Assembly (NCBI RefSeq): GCF_001298735.1
Contig: NZ_CYSP01000001.1
Location: forward strand, 186,001-250,000
DNA length: 64,000 nt
From: Propionispora sp. 2/2-37
GTDB taxonomy: Bacteria > Bacillota > Negativicutes > Propionisporales > Propionisporaceae
Direction of reading: 5' to 3'
Part shown: positions 55,537 through 63,047 of the stretch, piece after piece
Numbering within the stretch: position 1 is the stretch's first letter
Layout: the number at the start of each line of letters is the position of its first letter
The notes under the pieces: model-generated
Told to the model about the DNA's origin: nothing
Databases searched by the model: none
The model's input: only the letters and a program-made list of their open reading frames with translations
Program-made: the position numbers and the translations under genes

Positions 55537-56469
55537 ATGGAACGTGTTATAGCCGTCATTGGCCCGACTGCAGTCGGAAAAACAAAAGTCAGCATTGATT
55601 TGGCCAGAAAGCTTAATACGGAAATTATTTCCGGTGATTCAATGCTTGTATATCAACAAATGAATATTGGTACCGCCAAACCTGATATGGCGGAACGACG
55701 TGGAGTTACACATCATCTAGTCGATTGTCTTAAGCCGACGGAGCAATTTAGCGTAGCTGATTTTCAGCAGCTTGCCGCACAACATATCACAGCGATAAAC
55801 CAACAGGGGAAAGTGCCTGTTTTAGTCGGAGGAACGGGATTGTATGTGAGGGCTCTTTTAGAAGATTATCAATTTAATTCTACGGCGGGGAGTGAAAAGC
55901 TTCGTCTGAAACTGGAAAATTTGGCCGATTTATATGGGAATACTTATTTGCATAACAAATTAGCCGTTAAAGATCCTGATACTGCAGCCAGATTACATCC
56001 GAATGATCGCCGCCGCATCATACGTGCATTGGAAGTTAACGAACTGGGTGGTGAACGCATATCGCAGGCGAAGAACCCCCAGGGGCTGGTGTACAATGCA
56101 GCGGTTATCGCTCTAACTTTGGATAGGGCGGCCTTATACCGTAATATTAATCTGCGTGTTGATCAGATGGTTACTTCTGGGTTAGTGGCAGAAGTGGATG
56201 GGTTGTTAAAGCAAGGCGTCTCACCGGAGTGTCAGGCGATGAAGGGAATCGGCTATAAAGAGATAGTAGCTTATTTGCAGGGGGATACTGATTTAGCTCA
56301 GGCTGTAGAAAATATCAAGCAGGCAACCCGGAATTTTGCAAAACGCCAGTTGACTTGGTACCGGAAAATGCCTTATATACAATGGTTTAAGGTAGATGAG
56401 TATATTGACTATGCGAATTTAATGGAAAGTATTTACAGATATGTTGCAGGAAAGCTTGGTCTCAAGTAG
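55537..56469 (+). CDS. miaA: tRNA dimethylallyltransferase MiaA
   Basis: The 310-residue enzyme adds the dimethylallyl group to A37 of tRNAs reading UNN codons. P-loop GPTAVGKT is at residues 9-16, with ISGDSMLVYQQMNIGTAKP, GGTGLYVRALL and GYKEIVAYL later. ATG 55537 lies 6 bases after GGGAGAG; GTG 55531 is part of that site. The product is the substrate of MiaB at the start of the same operon. hfq follows, the widespread miaA-hfq pair. Confidence 0.96.
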   Translation: MERVIAVIGPTAVGKTKVSIDLARKLNTEIISGDSMLVYQQMNIGTAKPDMAERRGVTHHLVDCLKPTEQFSVADFQQLAAQHITAINQQGKVPVLVGGTGLYVRALLEDYQFNSTAGSEKLRLKLENLADLYGNTYLHNKLAVKDPDTAARLHPNDRRRIIRALEVNELGGERISQAKNPQGLVYNAAVIALTLDRAALYRNINLRVDQMVTSGLVAEVDGLLKQGVSPECQAMKGIGYKEIVAYLQGDTDLAQAVENIKQATRNFAKRQLTWYRKMPYIQWFKVDEYIDYANLMESIYRYVAGKLGLK

Positions 56470-56530
56470 AATAAAACTAAGAAAGAGTATAGATGAGAAG
56501 GAAATATCATAAATACGGAGGGGTTAATTC

Positions 56531-56782
56531 ATGACAACAAAAGTAATTAATTTGCAGGACAGTTTTTTAAATCAAGTACGTAAAGAGAATATGCCGGTGG
56601 TAATTTATCTAGTCAACGGGTTTCAACTGAGAGGGTCGGTTAAAGGATTTGATAATTTTACAGTGATCATAGAAAATGATGGTAAACAGCAATTAGTTTA
56701 CAAACATGCGATATCGACAATTACACCCTTCCGTCCGCTTTCCTCTAATTATCATGAAAAAAAAGAAGAGCCCAAAATGTAA
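56531..56782 (+). CDS. hfq: RNA chaperone Hfq
   Basis: The 83-residue Sm-like protein forms hexamers that pair small RNAs with messages. Sm1 is [27 protein letters not shown] (read in part), with the Q of LQDSFLN, and Sm2 is [12 protein letters not shown] containing the YKHAIS motif. The short C-terminal tail is Lys/Glu-rich. ATG 56531 follows CGGAGG. A very strong terminator overlaps its stop codon and ends the miaB-hfq operon. Confidence 0.97.
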   Translation: MTTKVINLQDSFLNQVRKENMPVVIYLVNGFQLRGSVKGFDNFTVIIENDGKQQLVYKHAISTITPFRPLSSNYHEKKEEPKM

Positions 56783-56823
56783 CAAATGCTCCGGAACCTT
56801 CCGGAGCATTTGTTACATTTTTC
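56774..56823. terminator. Terminator of hfq
   Basis: A stem of 23 bases on each side (AACAAATGCTCCGGAA with TTCCGGAGCATTTGTT as the core) around CC, with A before and T after, so it can act in both directions. Confidence 0.92.
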
Positions 56824-56841
56824 TGTGTTTACGCATATACT
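56812..56841 (+). promoter_or_regulatory. Possible sigma-E promoter of the spoVK-like gene
   Basis: GTTACATT at 56812-56819, 14 bases, then CATATACT at 56834-56841. The match to the sigma-E consensus is partial and overlaps the hfq terminator. spoVK is a sigma-E gene in Bacillus. Confidence 0.35.
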
Positions 56842-56873
56842 GTATATCACCGATAGGCGAGAGGTGAGTGAAA

Positions 56874-57443
56874 ATGATATATATTTGTCCACAAGAAGTT
56901 TTTACAGCAATCGCCGCAGGGGAGATATCGGCCTTGGAGGGTTTTCGGCATTTGCGGGAAATGGAAGAATCAATGAACCGCCCAATGCTAAAAAAAACAG
57001 CAAGCAGTCCGCAAAAAGCAGAAGATGTTTTAAAAGAGTTGGATTCTTTAATCGGACTTGATAAAGTAAAACGGTTAGTTAGGGAAATATATGCATTTTT
57101 AGAGATACAAAAGCGGAGGGAAAGAGAACATTTGCTGACAGAGCCTTTAGTATTACATATGGTTTTTAAAGGGAATCCTGGGACAGGGAAAACAACTGTA
57201 GCCCGTATCTTAGGAAAAATTTTTTGCCAGATGGGCGTTCTCAGCCGTGGACATTTGATTGAAGTGGAGCGGGCGGATCTGGTAGGGGAATATATTGGGC
57301 ATACTGCCCAAAAAACACGCGAACAACTAAAAAAAGCATATGGCGGTATACTGTTTATTGATGAGGCCTATTCGCTGGCCAGGGGTGGGGAAAAAGACTT
57401 TGGAAAAGAATCAATCGACGTTTTGGTGAAAGCCTGGAAATAA
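56874..57443 (+). pseudogene. spoVK: SpoVK-like AAA+ ATPase, C-terminally truncated
   Basis: The 189 codons match the N-terminal part of SpoVK, a mother-cell AAA+ protein of the CbbX type needed for spore maturation and usually of 300 or more residues. Present are [21 protein letters not shown], Walker [33 protein letters not shown] and Walker [15 protein letters not shown]. The frame ends [12 protein letters not shown]. Family members continue with VKxMEDxxH. Shifting frame by one base after GCC gives A-M-E-I-N-Q-H-N, which fits for eight residues before similarity stops. The sensor regions, arginine finger and lid are absent, so the ATPase is probably inactive. ATG 56874 follows AGAGGTG. 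Confidence 0.65.
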
Positions 57444-57493
57444 ATCAGCATAATATGTGGATATTTACATTGAGGAAAAGAACCATCGATAAC

Positions 57494-57522
57494 TTGATTT
57501 GTGTCAGGGAACATGTTATACT
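57494..57522 (+). promoter_or_regulatory. Sigma-A promoter of the thiS operon
   Basis: TTGATT at 57494-57499, a 17-base spacer and TATACT at 57517-57522. Confidence 0.7.
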
Positions 57523-57531
57523 GTCTTTAAT

Positions 57532-57588
57532 AAAAGCACAAAATGGGGAACACCACCAAAAGGGTGTCACTTCGTTTTGTGCTTTTTT
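57532..57588 (+). promoter_or_regulatory. Leader hairpin/attenuator before thiS
   Basis: Starting about at the expected transcript start, AAAAGCACAAAA (57532-57543) pairs with TTTTGTGCTTTT (57575-57586) and is followed by T residues, a complete intrinsic terminator. Inside it, ACACC at 57550-57554 pairs with GGTGT at 57563-57567. The operon would be read only when this hairpin is bypassed. It has no TPP riboswitch (THI box) motif. It may be a metabolite-sensing or small-RNA element; the class is not identified. Confidence 0.65.
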
Positions 57589-57613
57589 CATTTTTTATGG
57601 AAGAGGTGAAATA

Positions 57614-57808
57614 ATGAAAGTGAATGGTAAGAACATGGCGCTGGAAAAAGAACAGACTTTATTTGATTTCTTGACAAGCCTGCAGTTTGATTACAGGACC
57701 ATTGCTATAGAACACAACGGGGTAATTATTCCCGAGACAGAGTATAAAAAGATCCGGCTGTCAGATCAGGACATTCTGGAAATTGTGCATTTTGTGGGCG
57801 GTGGTTAG
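57614..57808 (+). CDS. thiS: Sulfur carrier protein ThiS
   Basis: The 64-residue ubiquitin-like protein carries sulfur as a C-terminal thiocarboxylate for thiazole synthesis. It ends in FVGGG, providing the required Gly-Gly tail, and has VNGKNMALEKEQTLFDFL at the start. ATG 57614 follows AGAGGTGAAATA. Activation needs the adenylating enzyme ThiF, which is not encoded in this window. Confidence 0.94.
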   Translation: MKVNGKNMALEKEQTLFDFLTSLQFDYRTIAIEHNGVIIPETEYKKIRLSDQDILEIVHFVGGG

Positions 57809-57850
57809 TTGTAACGTGAATTGGAATGAGAGGGAGGAGAAGCACTTTAT

Positions 57851-58615
57851 ATGAATGACTCATTAATTATCGGCGGACAGAAATTTCGATCCCGGTTAAT
57901 TTTAGGATCCGGTAAATTCTCACTTGAGATGACTCAAGCGGTTATTACTTACGGCGAAGTGGATATGGTGACACTGGCCTTGCGCCGGGCCAATATCGGT
58001 GGAAAAGAGAATATTTTGGATTACATACCTTCCAACGTTACACTCTTACCTAATACCTCCGGGGCTAGAAATGCAGAGGAGGCAGTAAGGATTGCCAGGC
58101 TGGCAAGGGGAATCGGGTGCGGCCATTTTATTAAGCTGGAGGTTATCTCTGATTCAAAATATTTGCTGCCGGATAATTACGAAACAATTAAAGCCACGGA
58201 GATGTTATCGCAAGAGGGATTTCATGTCATGCCCTATATGTATCCTGACTTACATGTTGCCCGTGCGTTGGTCAATGCAGGGGCAGCCGCCGTTATGCCA
58301 TTGGGCGCACCAATTGGCAGCAATAAAGGGTTATGTACTAAAGAGTTTATTCGTATTTTAGTGGAAGAAATTGACCTGCCGGTTATTGTCGATGCGGGAA
58401 TCGGCCGCCCGTCGCAAGCGTGTGAAGCGATGGAAATGGGAGTAGCTGCCGTGATGTGCAATACGGCTATTGCCACATCGGGAAATATAGCGCAGATGGC
58501 GAGCGCTTTTAAGTTAGCTGTTCAAGCCGGTCGGGAAGCTTATATAGCCCGTTTGGGACGTGTTTTGGATAAAGCGGAAGCCTCAAGTCCTTTGACCGGA
58601 TTTTTGGAGGACTGA
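57851..58615 (+). CDS. thiG: Thiazole synthase ThiG
   Basis: The 254-residue TIM-barrel enzyme joins 1-deoxyxylulose 5-phosphate, dehydroglycine and ThiS-bound sulfur. It contains [33 protein letters not shown] in parts, [16 protein letters not shown] with the active-site Lys, [13 protein letters not shown] and [18 protein letters not shown]. It follows thiS and overlaps closely with thiH, whose ATG is two bases after the stop codon. Confidence 0.97.
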   Translation: MNDSLIIGGQKFRSRLILGSGKFSLEMTQAVITYGEVDMVTLALRRANIGGKENILDYIPSNVTLLPNTSGARNAEEAVRIARLARGIGCGHFIKLEVISDSKYLLPDNYETIKATEMLSQEGFHVMPYMYPDLHVARALVNAGAAAVMPLGAPIGSNKGLCTKEFIRILVEEIDLPVIVDAGIGRPSQACEAMEMGVAAVMCNTAIATSGNIAQMASAFKLAVQAGREAYIARLGRVLDKAEASSPLTGFLED

Positions 58616-58617
58616 TC

Positions 58618-59772
58618 ATGATGATGAGTCAAAATAGTCATATGGAATATAGGGAAGGAATGGAAGTTATTGATTCGGATTTGATGGAAAGAGTTGGAAG
58701 GTTATTGCAGCTCTATGATCATCGGCAATATACCGCGGAAAATGTCAAACAGGCATTGCGGCATGAACGGCTTACCCTTGAGGACTATGGAGCCATTATA
58801 TCTCCGGCTGCCGAACTGTATTTGGAAGAAATAGCTGTGAGGGCTACCGCAGAGACCAGACGGTATTTTGGCAGTTCAGTTCAAATATTTACACCACTCT
58901 ATATTTCTAATTACTGTGAAAATCATTGTGTATACTGTGGCTTTAACTGCAAGAACAGCATAAAAAGAGGAAAACTGTCCTTAGCGGAGATTGAAGAGGA
59001 ATTAAAGGAGATAGCTGCCACCGGATTAAAAGAGATTCTGCTTCTTACCGGAGAAGCCCGTTCCCAGTCCGGAGTCCGCTATATCGGAGAGGCTGTCAAG
59101 TTAGCAGCCTGCTATTTTTCGACAGTCGGTATTGAGATCTATCCGTTGAACAGTGATGAATATGCCTACTTGCGTGAATGTGGTGCCGATTTTGTTTCCG
59201 TTTATCAGGAAACTTATGAATCGGACAAATATAAAGAGGTTCATTTACGGGGGCCAAAACGAGTGTATCCTTATCGTTTCCATTCGCAGGAACGGGCATT
59301 AAAAGGGGGGATGAAAGGGGTGGCTTTTGGAGCATTGCTGGGGTTAGGGGATTTTCGTAAGGATGCCTTTGCTGCTGGACTGCACGCCTATTTTCTCCAG
59401 CAGAAATATCCTTATGCTGAAATATCTTTTTCAACTCCCCGTTTACGGCCATACATTAACAATGTAAAAAATAATCCTAATGATGTCCATGAACGACAAT
59501 TGTTGCAAGTTATACTGGCTTATCGCCTGTTTATGCCTTTTGCCGGAATTACCATTTCTACCCGAGAACGGGCACGGTTTCGTGACCATATCATCGGTAT
59601 GGCTGCTACTAAGATTTCTGCCGGGGTTAATGTTGGTGTGGGGGGACACAAAGAGCAGGAAAAGGGTGATGAACAATTTAAAATTGCCGATACACGCAGT
59701 GTGGAAGAGGTGCATCAGATGATTCTTGACAGGGGACTTCAGCCGGTTTATACCGACTATGTGCGGGTATAG
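58618..59772 (+). CDS. thiH: 2-iminoacetate synthase ThiH
   Basis: The 384-residue radical SAM enzyme splits tyrosine to give dehydroglycine for ThiG, the route used by anaerobes in place of the glycine oxidase ThiO. The cluster motif is C100-x3-C104-x2-C107 (CENHCVYCGF), followed by LLLTGEARSQSG and the C-terminal DTRSVEEVHQMI. Length is normal. The presence of ThiH fits an anaerobic lifestyle. GGAGG precedes ATG 58618. Confidence 0.96.
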   Translation: MMMSQNSHMEYREGMEVIDSDLMERVGRLLQLYDHRQYTAENVKQALRHERLTLEDYGAIISPAAELYLEEIAVRATAETRRYFGSSVQIFTPLYISNYCENHCVYCGFNCKNSIKRGKLSLAEIEEELKEIAATGLKEILLLTGEARSQSGVRYIGEAVKLAACYFSTVGIEIYPLNSDEYAYLRECGADFVSVYQETYESDKYKEVHLRGPKRVYPYRFHSQERALKGGMKGVAFGALLGLGDFRKDAFAAGLHAYFLQQKYPYAEISFSTPRLRPYINNVKNNPNDVHERQLLQVILAYRLFMPFAGITISTRERARFRDHIIGMAATKISAGVNVGVGGHKEQEKGDEQFKIADTRSVEEVHQMILDRGLQPVYTDYVRV

Positions 59773-59776
59773 AATT

Positions 59777-60367
59777 ATGGTAATTTGTGTGACCGACCGG
59801 AAACTTTGCCAGGAGGATTTTTTACACCGCATTCAAAAGGTGGCTCAGGCCAAACCTTATGCAGTGATGTTGAGAGAAAAAGATTTGGATCTGCCGGCTT
59901 ATGAACGGTTAGCCTGCCAGGTCAAAAAGGTCTGTGACCGATATGGGGTGATTCTGATCCTTCACCGATATAGTGCGGTGGCAATAAAAATGCAGCATCA
60001 GCATCTTCATTTGTCAATGCCGGATTTACGCGTTTATCGCCGGGAAGCATCGGTTATACAGTTGGGGGCTTCGGTTCATTCGGTTGAAGAAGCCAGGGAG
60101 GCAGAAGCGCTGGGAGCCGCTTATGTTGTTGCAGGCCATATCTATACTACAGACTGTAAAAGAGGCATCCCACCCAGAGGATTGTTTTTTTTAGAGGAAG
60201 TCTGCCAGGCTGTGGATTTGCCGGTGCTGGCTATTGGTGGAATTGGCAGAAATAACATAAGGCAGGTGTTGGCAACAGGGGCGCAAGGATGTTGTGTCAG
60301 GTCTGAAGCCATGACCTGTTCTGATCCGGCAGCTTTTATACAAGCTTTATCGGTTTCCTCAAAGTAA
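59777..60367 (+). CDS. tenI: Thiazole tautomerase TenI-like protein (ThiE/TenI superfamily)
   Basis: The 196-residue TIM-barrel protein belongs to the thiamine phosphate synthase superfamily, but looks closer to TenI. His121 lies in AGHIYTTDCKRG, which matches the TenI segment with its catalytic histidine and TDCK, while ThiE has a TKPD/TKK-type stretch there. The ThiE GVHLGQ motif is replaced by HLHLSMPD. TenI moves the double bond of the thiazole product of ThiG, which fits its place directly after thiH. A ThiE activity is the alternative. ATG 59777 follows the thiH stop codon by four bases; no clear ribosome binding site is seen. Confidence 0.72.
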   Translation: MVICVTDRKLCQEDFLHRIQKVAQAKPYAVMLREKDLDLPAYERLACQVKKVCDRYGVILILHRYSAVAIKMQHQHLHLSMPDLRVYRREASVIQLGASVHSVEEAREAEALGAAYVVAGHIYTTDCKRGIPPRGLFFLEEVCQAVDLPVLAIGGIGRNNIRQVLATGAQGCCVRSEAMTCSDPAAFIQALSVSSK

Positions 60368-60370
60368 AAA

Positions 60371-60400
60371 CAACAGGCCTTTTCCCTTAAAAGGGCGTAA
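60371..60400 (+). terminator. Hairpin after tenI, weak terminator
   Basis: CAACAGGC at 60371-60378 pairs with GCCTGTTG at 60393-60400, and CCTTTT/AAAAGG pairs inside. No T run follows, so intrinsic termination is doubtful. Confidence 0.35.
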
Positions 60401-60497
60401 GAGCCTGTTGCTTCACTAACGGTCTCTATTCTGAGAAAATCCTGAAAGGGAATTGGGGATAGAACAGAAGAATAATGAAATGTCTCTATATGGTTTA

Positions 60498-60533
60498 CCT
60501 TTGTTCAAAATTTAAATTAATTGTGAACAAAGG
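60498..60533. repeat. Inverted repeat upstream of the Cys-rich gene
   Basis: CCTTTGTTCA at 60498-60507 is perfectly inverted as TGAACAAAGG at 60524-60533, with 16 AT-rich bases between. Confidence 0.65.
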
Positions 60534-60540
60534 CAGTTAA

Positions 60541-60573
60541 TGATATAATCATATATACTATATGATTATATCA
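60541..60573. repeat. Perfect 33-base AT-rich palindrome
   Basis: TGATATAATCATATA, three bases TAC, then TATATGATTATATCA. Each arm contains a TATAAT-like hexamer (TATAAT on plus, TATAAT on minus), so it could hold promoters in both directions or bind a dimeric protein. Confidence 0.7.
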
Positions 60574-60636
60574 TCGTTTCTTGTGTTTATAATCACAAAA
60601 ATAATGTGATTGCAGATCTTTGCAAGGTGGAATGCT

Positions 60637-61158
60637 ATGTATGTAGAGAAGCGTAGAAACGGCACCTTTTATCTCAAAGAAAGTGTCTATGATCCTAAAA
60701 CAAAACGGCCGAAAAATAAGTCTGTTTACCTTGGTGCCAATGCCATACAAGCAAAAGAAAAACTAAGATTACTTACCGAAGATCCGGCACTGCTGGGACA
60801 GATACCCGATATACAGCGATATGAAATGGAACTGGACAAAGTTGTTAAAGAAATAAAAAAGCTAAACGGGTTTCAGGCGGAGGGTATAAATGATTTTATC
60901 AGTGATATGGTACACGAACTTTTACAGGCTAAACAGTTTATCGCTGCAGCACAGGCTGGTCTTGTTGTTCTTACCGCGGATTGTCCCGGTTGTTGCTTTA
61001 ACAAAGCCAATCATTGCCAGCATTTTAGACAAAATTTTCGGATAGGGGTTAAGCAGTCCGGAGGGAAAAATATACTACGGTGCATGGCAAAAGAATCAGG
61101 GGACAGTGAAACGATTACAGGTACCATCAGGCTGCCATGTGAATTTAGAGAACGGTGA
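60637..61158 (+). CDS. Unknown Cys-rich protein with a basic N-terminal domain, next to a recombinase
   Basis: I do not recognise this 173-residue protein. Residues 1-45 (VEKRRNGTFYLKESVYDP, then TKRPKNKSVYLGANA) have the basic strand pattern of Arm-type or AP2-like DNA-binding domains of integrases and IS1634-like transposases; this is inference. A helical stretch follows (about 60-110), then a cysteine cluster (116, 119, 120 and 127) with later cysteines at 149 and 168, suggesting a metal site. The start is ATG 60637 after AAGGTGG. Its last 14 bases overlap the convergent recombinase gene. Three inverted repeats lie upstream. It may regulate or aid the recombinase, or be unrelated. Confidence 0.75.
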   Translation: MYVEKRRNGTFYLKESVYDPKTKRPKNKSVYLGANAIQAKEKLRLLTEDPALLGQIPDIQRYEMELDKVVKEIKKLNGFQAEGINDFISDMVHELLQAKQFIAAAQAGLVVLTADCPGCCFNKANHCQHFRQNFRIGVKQSGGKNILRCMAKESGDSETITGTIRLPCEFRER

Positions 61159-62683
61159 GACTTAGCTTTAATTGCACGTTAATTTCCAGACGGCTGCCAC
61201 GTCCCCGGGTATCATCGGTTCGTTCAACGATAACTTCATCCAAAATTGACCGTAAAGCTGCTCTTTTTTCTTGTAATGTAAAACTATCTTTATAAATATG
61301 GAACTGATCTGTGGGAAAAATGTCAAGAGAGGACTGGCTAAAAGCAGTTGCGTTTAATTGTGTTTCATATGTTTTCTTTATCTGGTTAATGTCCGCCAGT
61401 TTTTTCTGTATATCTCTTAATTGAATTTCAGCCTCACTTTCCGTTACAATTCTTTGACGAAACCAACGTAGGAGAGTAGCTTGTTGCCGTACTAGTTCTT
61501 TTTCGGTTTTTATAATTTGCTCCAGTGCAATTTTATTTTTTTTACCTTCCTCTGTCTGAGGAAGGAATTGAATGCACTCCTTTACTAATGAAAAACTATG
61601 AAAGTTCTCCCACAGGTAATTAAATACATATTCGTCGAGAGTTTCAGTGGGGATCTGCCTGGCCGGACACGGGGACTGCCCTGGGGGCAGGCAGGATGGA
61701 TTTTTTTTCCCTGAACAGGCGTAGTAGCTAATGAGTTTTTTGCATCCGGAATGAGAAATAAGCATTGGCCGGCCACATTTAGCACAAGTGACAAGGCCGT
61801 TTAACAGATACTCATGTTTTATATTGCGTTTGGCAAAGTCCCTATTTTCCTGCAATTGTTTTTGTGCAGCCTGCCAGGTAAACTCGTCAATTATGGCAGG
61901 GACAGTAATTGGAATCCATTCTGCTTCCGGACGGAGAGTGCGTTTTTTTTTACTTAAACCAATTTTTTCATAACGATATTTCATTGAATAGATCGTGCCT
62001 TTATACAAGGTGTTTGTTAATATCCTGTGTATACTGGAGCTTATCCAGCCATGTTTATTTCTAGGCGAAGGGATTCCGCGAGCATTCAGCTCCTTACATA
62101 TCCTGGCTGTACCCATTTTTCTCTTAACAAGGAAGTCAAAGATCATTCTTATAATTTCAGCCTCTGATTGGTTAATTATATAAGTGCTTCTAGCTGAATC
62201 AAAACTATAGCCAAATGGTTTGGCATTACTAATAACCAGACCTTTGGCAGCTTTACCCCGTTTCCCACGCATCGTCCTTTCTTTGATTTTTTCTTTTTCG
62301 TATTCGGCCACTATGCCTTGGAATTTATACATCAGTTCACCTTCGGAGGTGGCGTCAAAGTTTACGGAGGCAAATTTTCGCGTGGCTCCGGCTTTGGCAA
62401 TTTCTTCCGATAGGATGAGAAGATGAATGGTTTTACGGGTCAAGCGGTCGGGTGCATAGGCAATAACAAGATCAAAGAGTTTATTTTTTAATTTTTCCCG
62501 TAATTTAGTCAATGCCGGACGATCAATAAATTCTCCTGAATATCCGTCATCAATAAATTCTTCAATTCTGGTTGCGCCTAATTTAAGAGCATATTTACGG
62601 CAGGCTTCTAATTGCGTAGTTATAGAATAACCTTTTTCAGCCTGTTGATCTGTAGATACCCGAACATATATCGCTGCATTCAT
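61145..62683 (-). CDS. Large serine recombinase (site-specific integrase family)
   Basis: The 512-residue protein has the resolvase catalytic domain (1-about 150) with Ser10 in YVRVSTDQQ, the conserved arginines in the DRLTRK-type APDRLTR, then the Recombinase domain (about 165-280; GYSFDSARSTYIIN, LNARGIPSPR, NTLYKGTIY). A zinc ribbon follows (CAKCGRPM, then ACSGKKNPSC) and a coiled-coil region (about 390-450). All catalytic parts are intact. ATG 62683 follows AGAGGT. The family integrates phages and elements or rearranges genes during development; no phage or conjugation genes are nearby. It may be a remnant, a minimal element or a domesticated enzyme. Confidence 0.92.
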   Translation of the reverse strand: MNAAIYVRVSTDQQAEKGYSITTQLEACRKYALKLGATRIEEFIDDGYSGEFIDRPALTKLREKLKNKLFDLVIAYAPDRLTRKTIHLLILSEEIAKAGATRKFASVNFDATSEGELMYKFQGIVAEYEKEKIKERTMRGKRGKAAKGLVISNAKPFGYSFDSARSTYIINQSEAEIIRMIFDFLVKRKMGTARICKELNARGIPSPRNKHGWISSSIHRILTNTLYKGTIYSMKYRYEKIGLSKKKRTLRPEAEWIPITVPAIIDEFTWQAAQKQLQENRDFAKRNIKHEYLLNGLVTCAKCGRPMLISHSGCKKLISYYACSGKKNPSCLPPGQSPCPARQIPTETLDEYVFNYLWENFHSFSLVKECIQFLPQTEEGKKNKIALEQIIKTEKELVRQQATLLRWFRQRIVTESEAEIQLRDIQKKLADINQIKKTYETQLNATAFSQSSLDIFPTDQFHIYKDSFTLQEKRAALRSILDEVIVERTDDTRGRGSRLEINVQLKLSLTVL

Positions 62684-62696
62684 GCATAGTTACCTC

Positions 62697-62843
62697 TTAG
62701 TCGGAATGCGAACGCTGCGTTCGTTTCATAAGACCACTGATAAGTGTCAACATGAATTTCCTGCTATAAGCCTCATGTTTGCTGATATCAGCATTTAGTA
62801 GAGTTATTTTTACAATAGGAAGGGGTTTACCTGTTTGCGACAT
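62697..62843 (-). CDS. 48-residue protein encoded just upstream of the recombinase
   Basis: This short gene begins at ATG 62843 (minus strand) with a GAGGTG site six bases before, and ends at TAA 13 bases before the recombinase ATG. The product starts MSQTGKPLPIVKITLLNA and ends LMKRTQRSHSD; it has a basic C-terminus and no cysteines. The spacing and ribosome binding site suggest it is real and co-transcribed with the recombinase. No family is recognised. An earlier in-frame ATG at 62849 touches the binding site and is unlikely. Confidence 0.55.
   Translation of the reverse strand: MSQTGKPLPIVKITLLNADISKHEAYSRKFMLTLISGLMKRTQRSHSD
62709..62723. repeat. 15-base GC-rich palindrome before the recombinase start
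   Basis: CGAACGC, T, GCGTTCG is a perfect odd palindrome inside the 48-codon gene, 26 bases upstream of the recombinase start. It stands out from the AT-rich surroundings and could be an operator or the core of an attachment site. Confidence 0.55.
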
Positions 62844-63047
62844 TTTCATCACCTCGGTAAATCATATGCGGGCAATGGTTGTCTGTTTGTTTTTTTAGAG
62901 ATCATATTTTGTAAAAGTATCTATGTTCTCTGCAAAAAAATAAAATGAGCATACCAGAATGTACGCTCATTATCAATGTGACGAATCTAAAAAAAGTAAA
63001 ATCTTGGCTGTTGATACTGCTTGGGGAAATGAACAGATATCCTACGT
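62844..63047. other. Intergenic region between the recombinase unit and the M23 gene
   Basis: About 200 bases with a terminator for the M23 gene (62934-62971). Minus-strand TTGCAG at 62929-62934 may be a -35 box for the recombinase unit (weak TACAAA at 16 bases). No other gene was seen. Confidence 0.4.
62934..62971 (-). terminator. Terminator of the M23 peptidase gene
   Basis: On the minus strand AATGAGC pairs with GCTCATT, with TAC/GTA inside, followed by TTATTTTTTT. Confidence 0.75.

Noticed and set aside
57523-57613. TPP riboswitch before thiS
   Set aside because: No CTGAGA or ACCTGATCTGG-type THI-box elements are present and the leader is too short.
60371-62971. Complete prophage or conjugative element
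   Set aside because: Only a recombinase, one unknown protein and a tiny gene are present. No structural, replication or transfer genes were seen, and no direct repeats marking attachment sites could be identified by eye.
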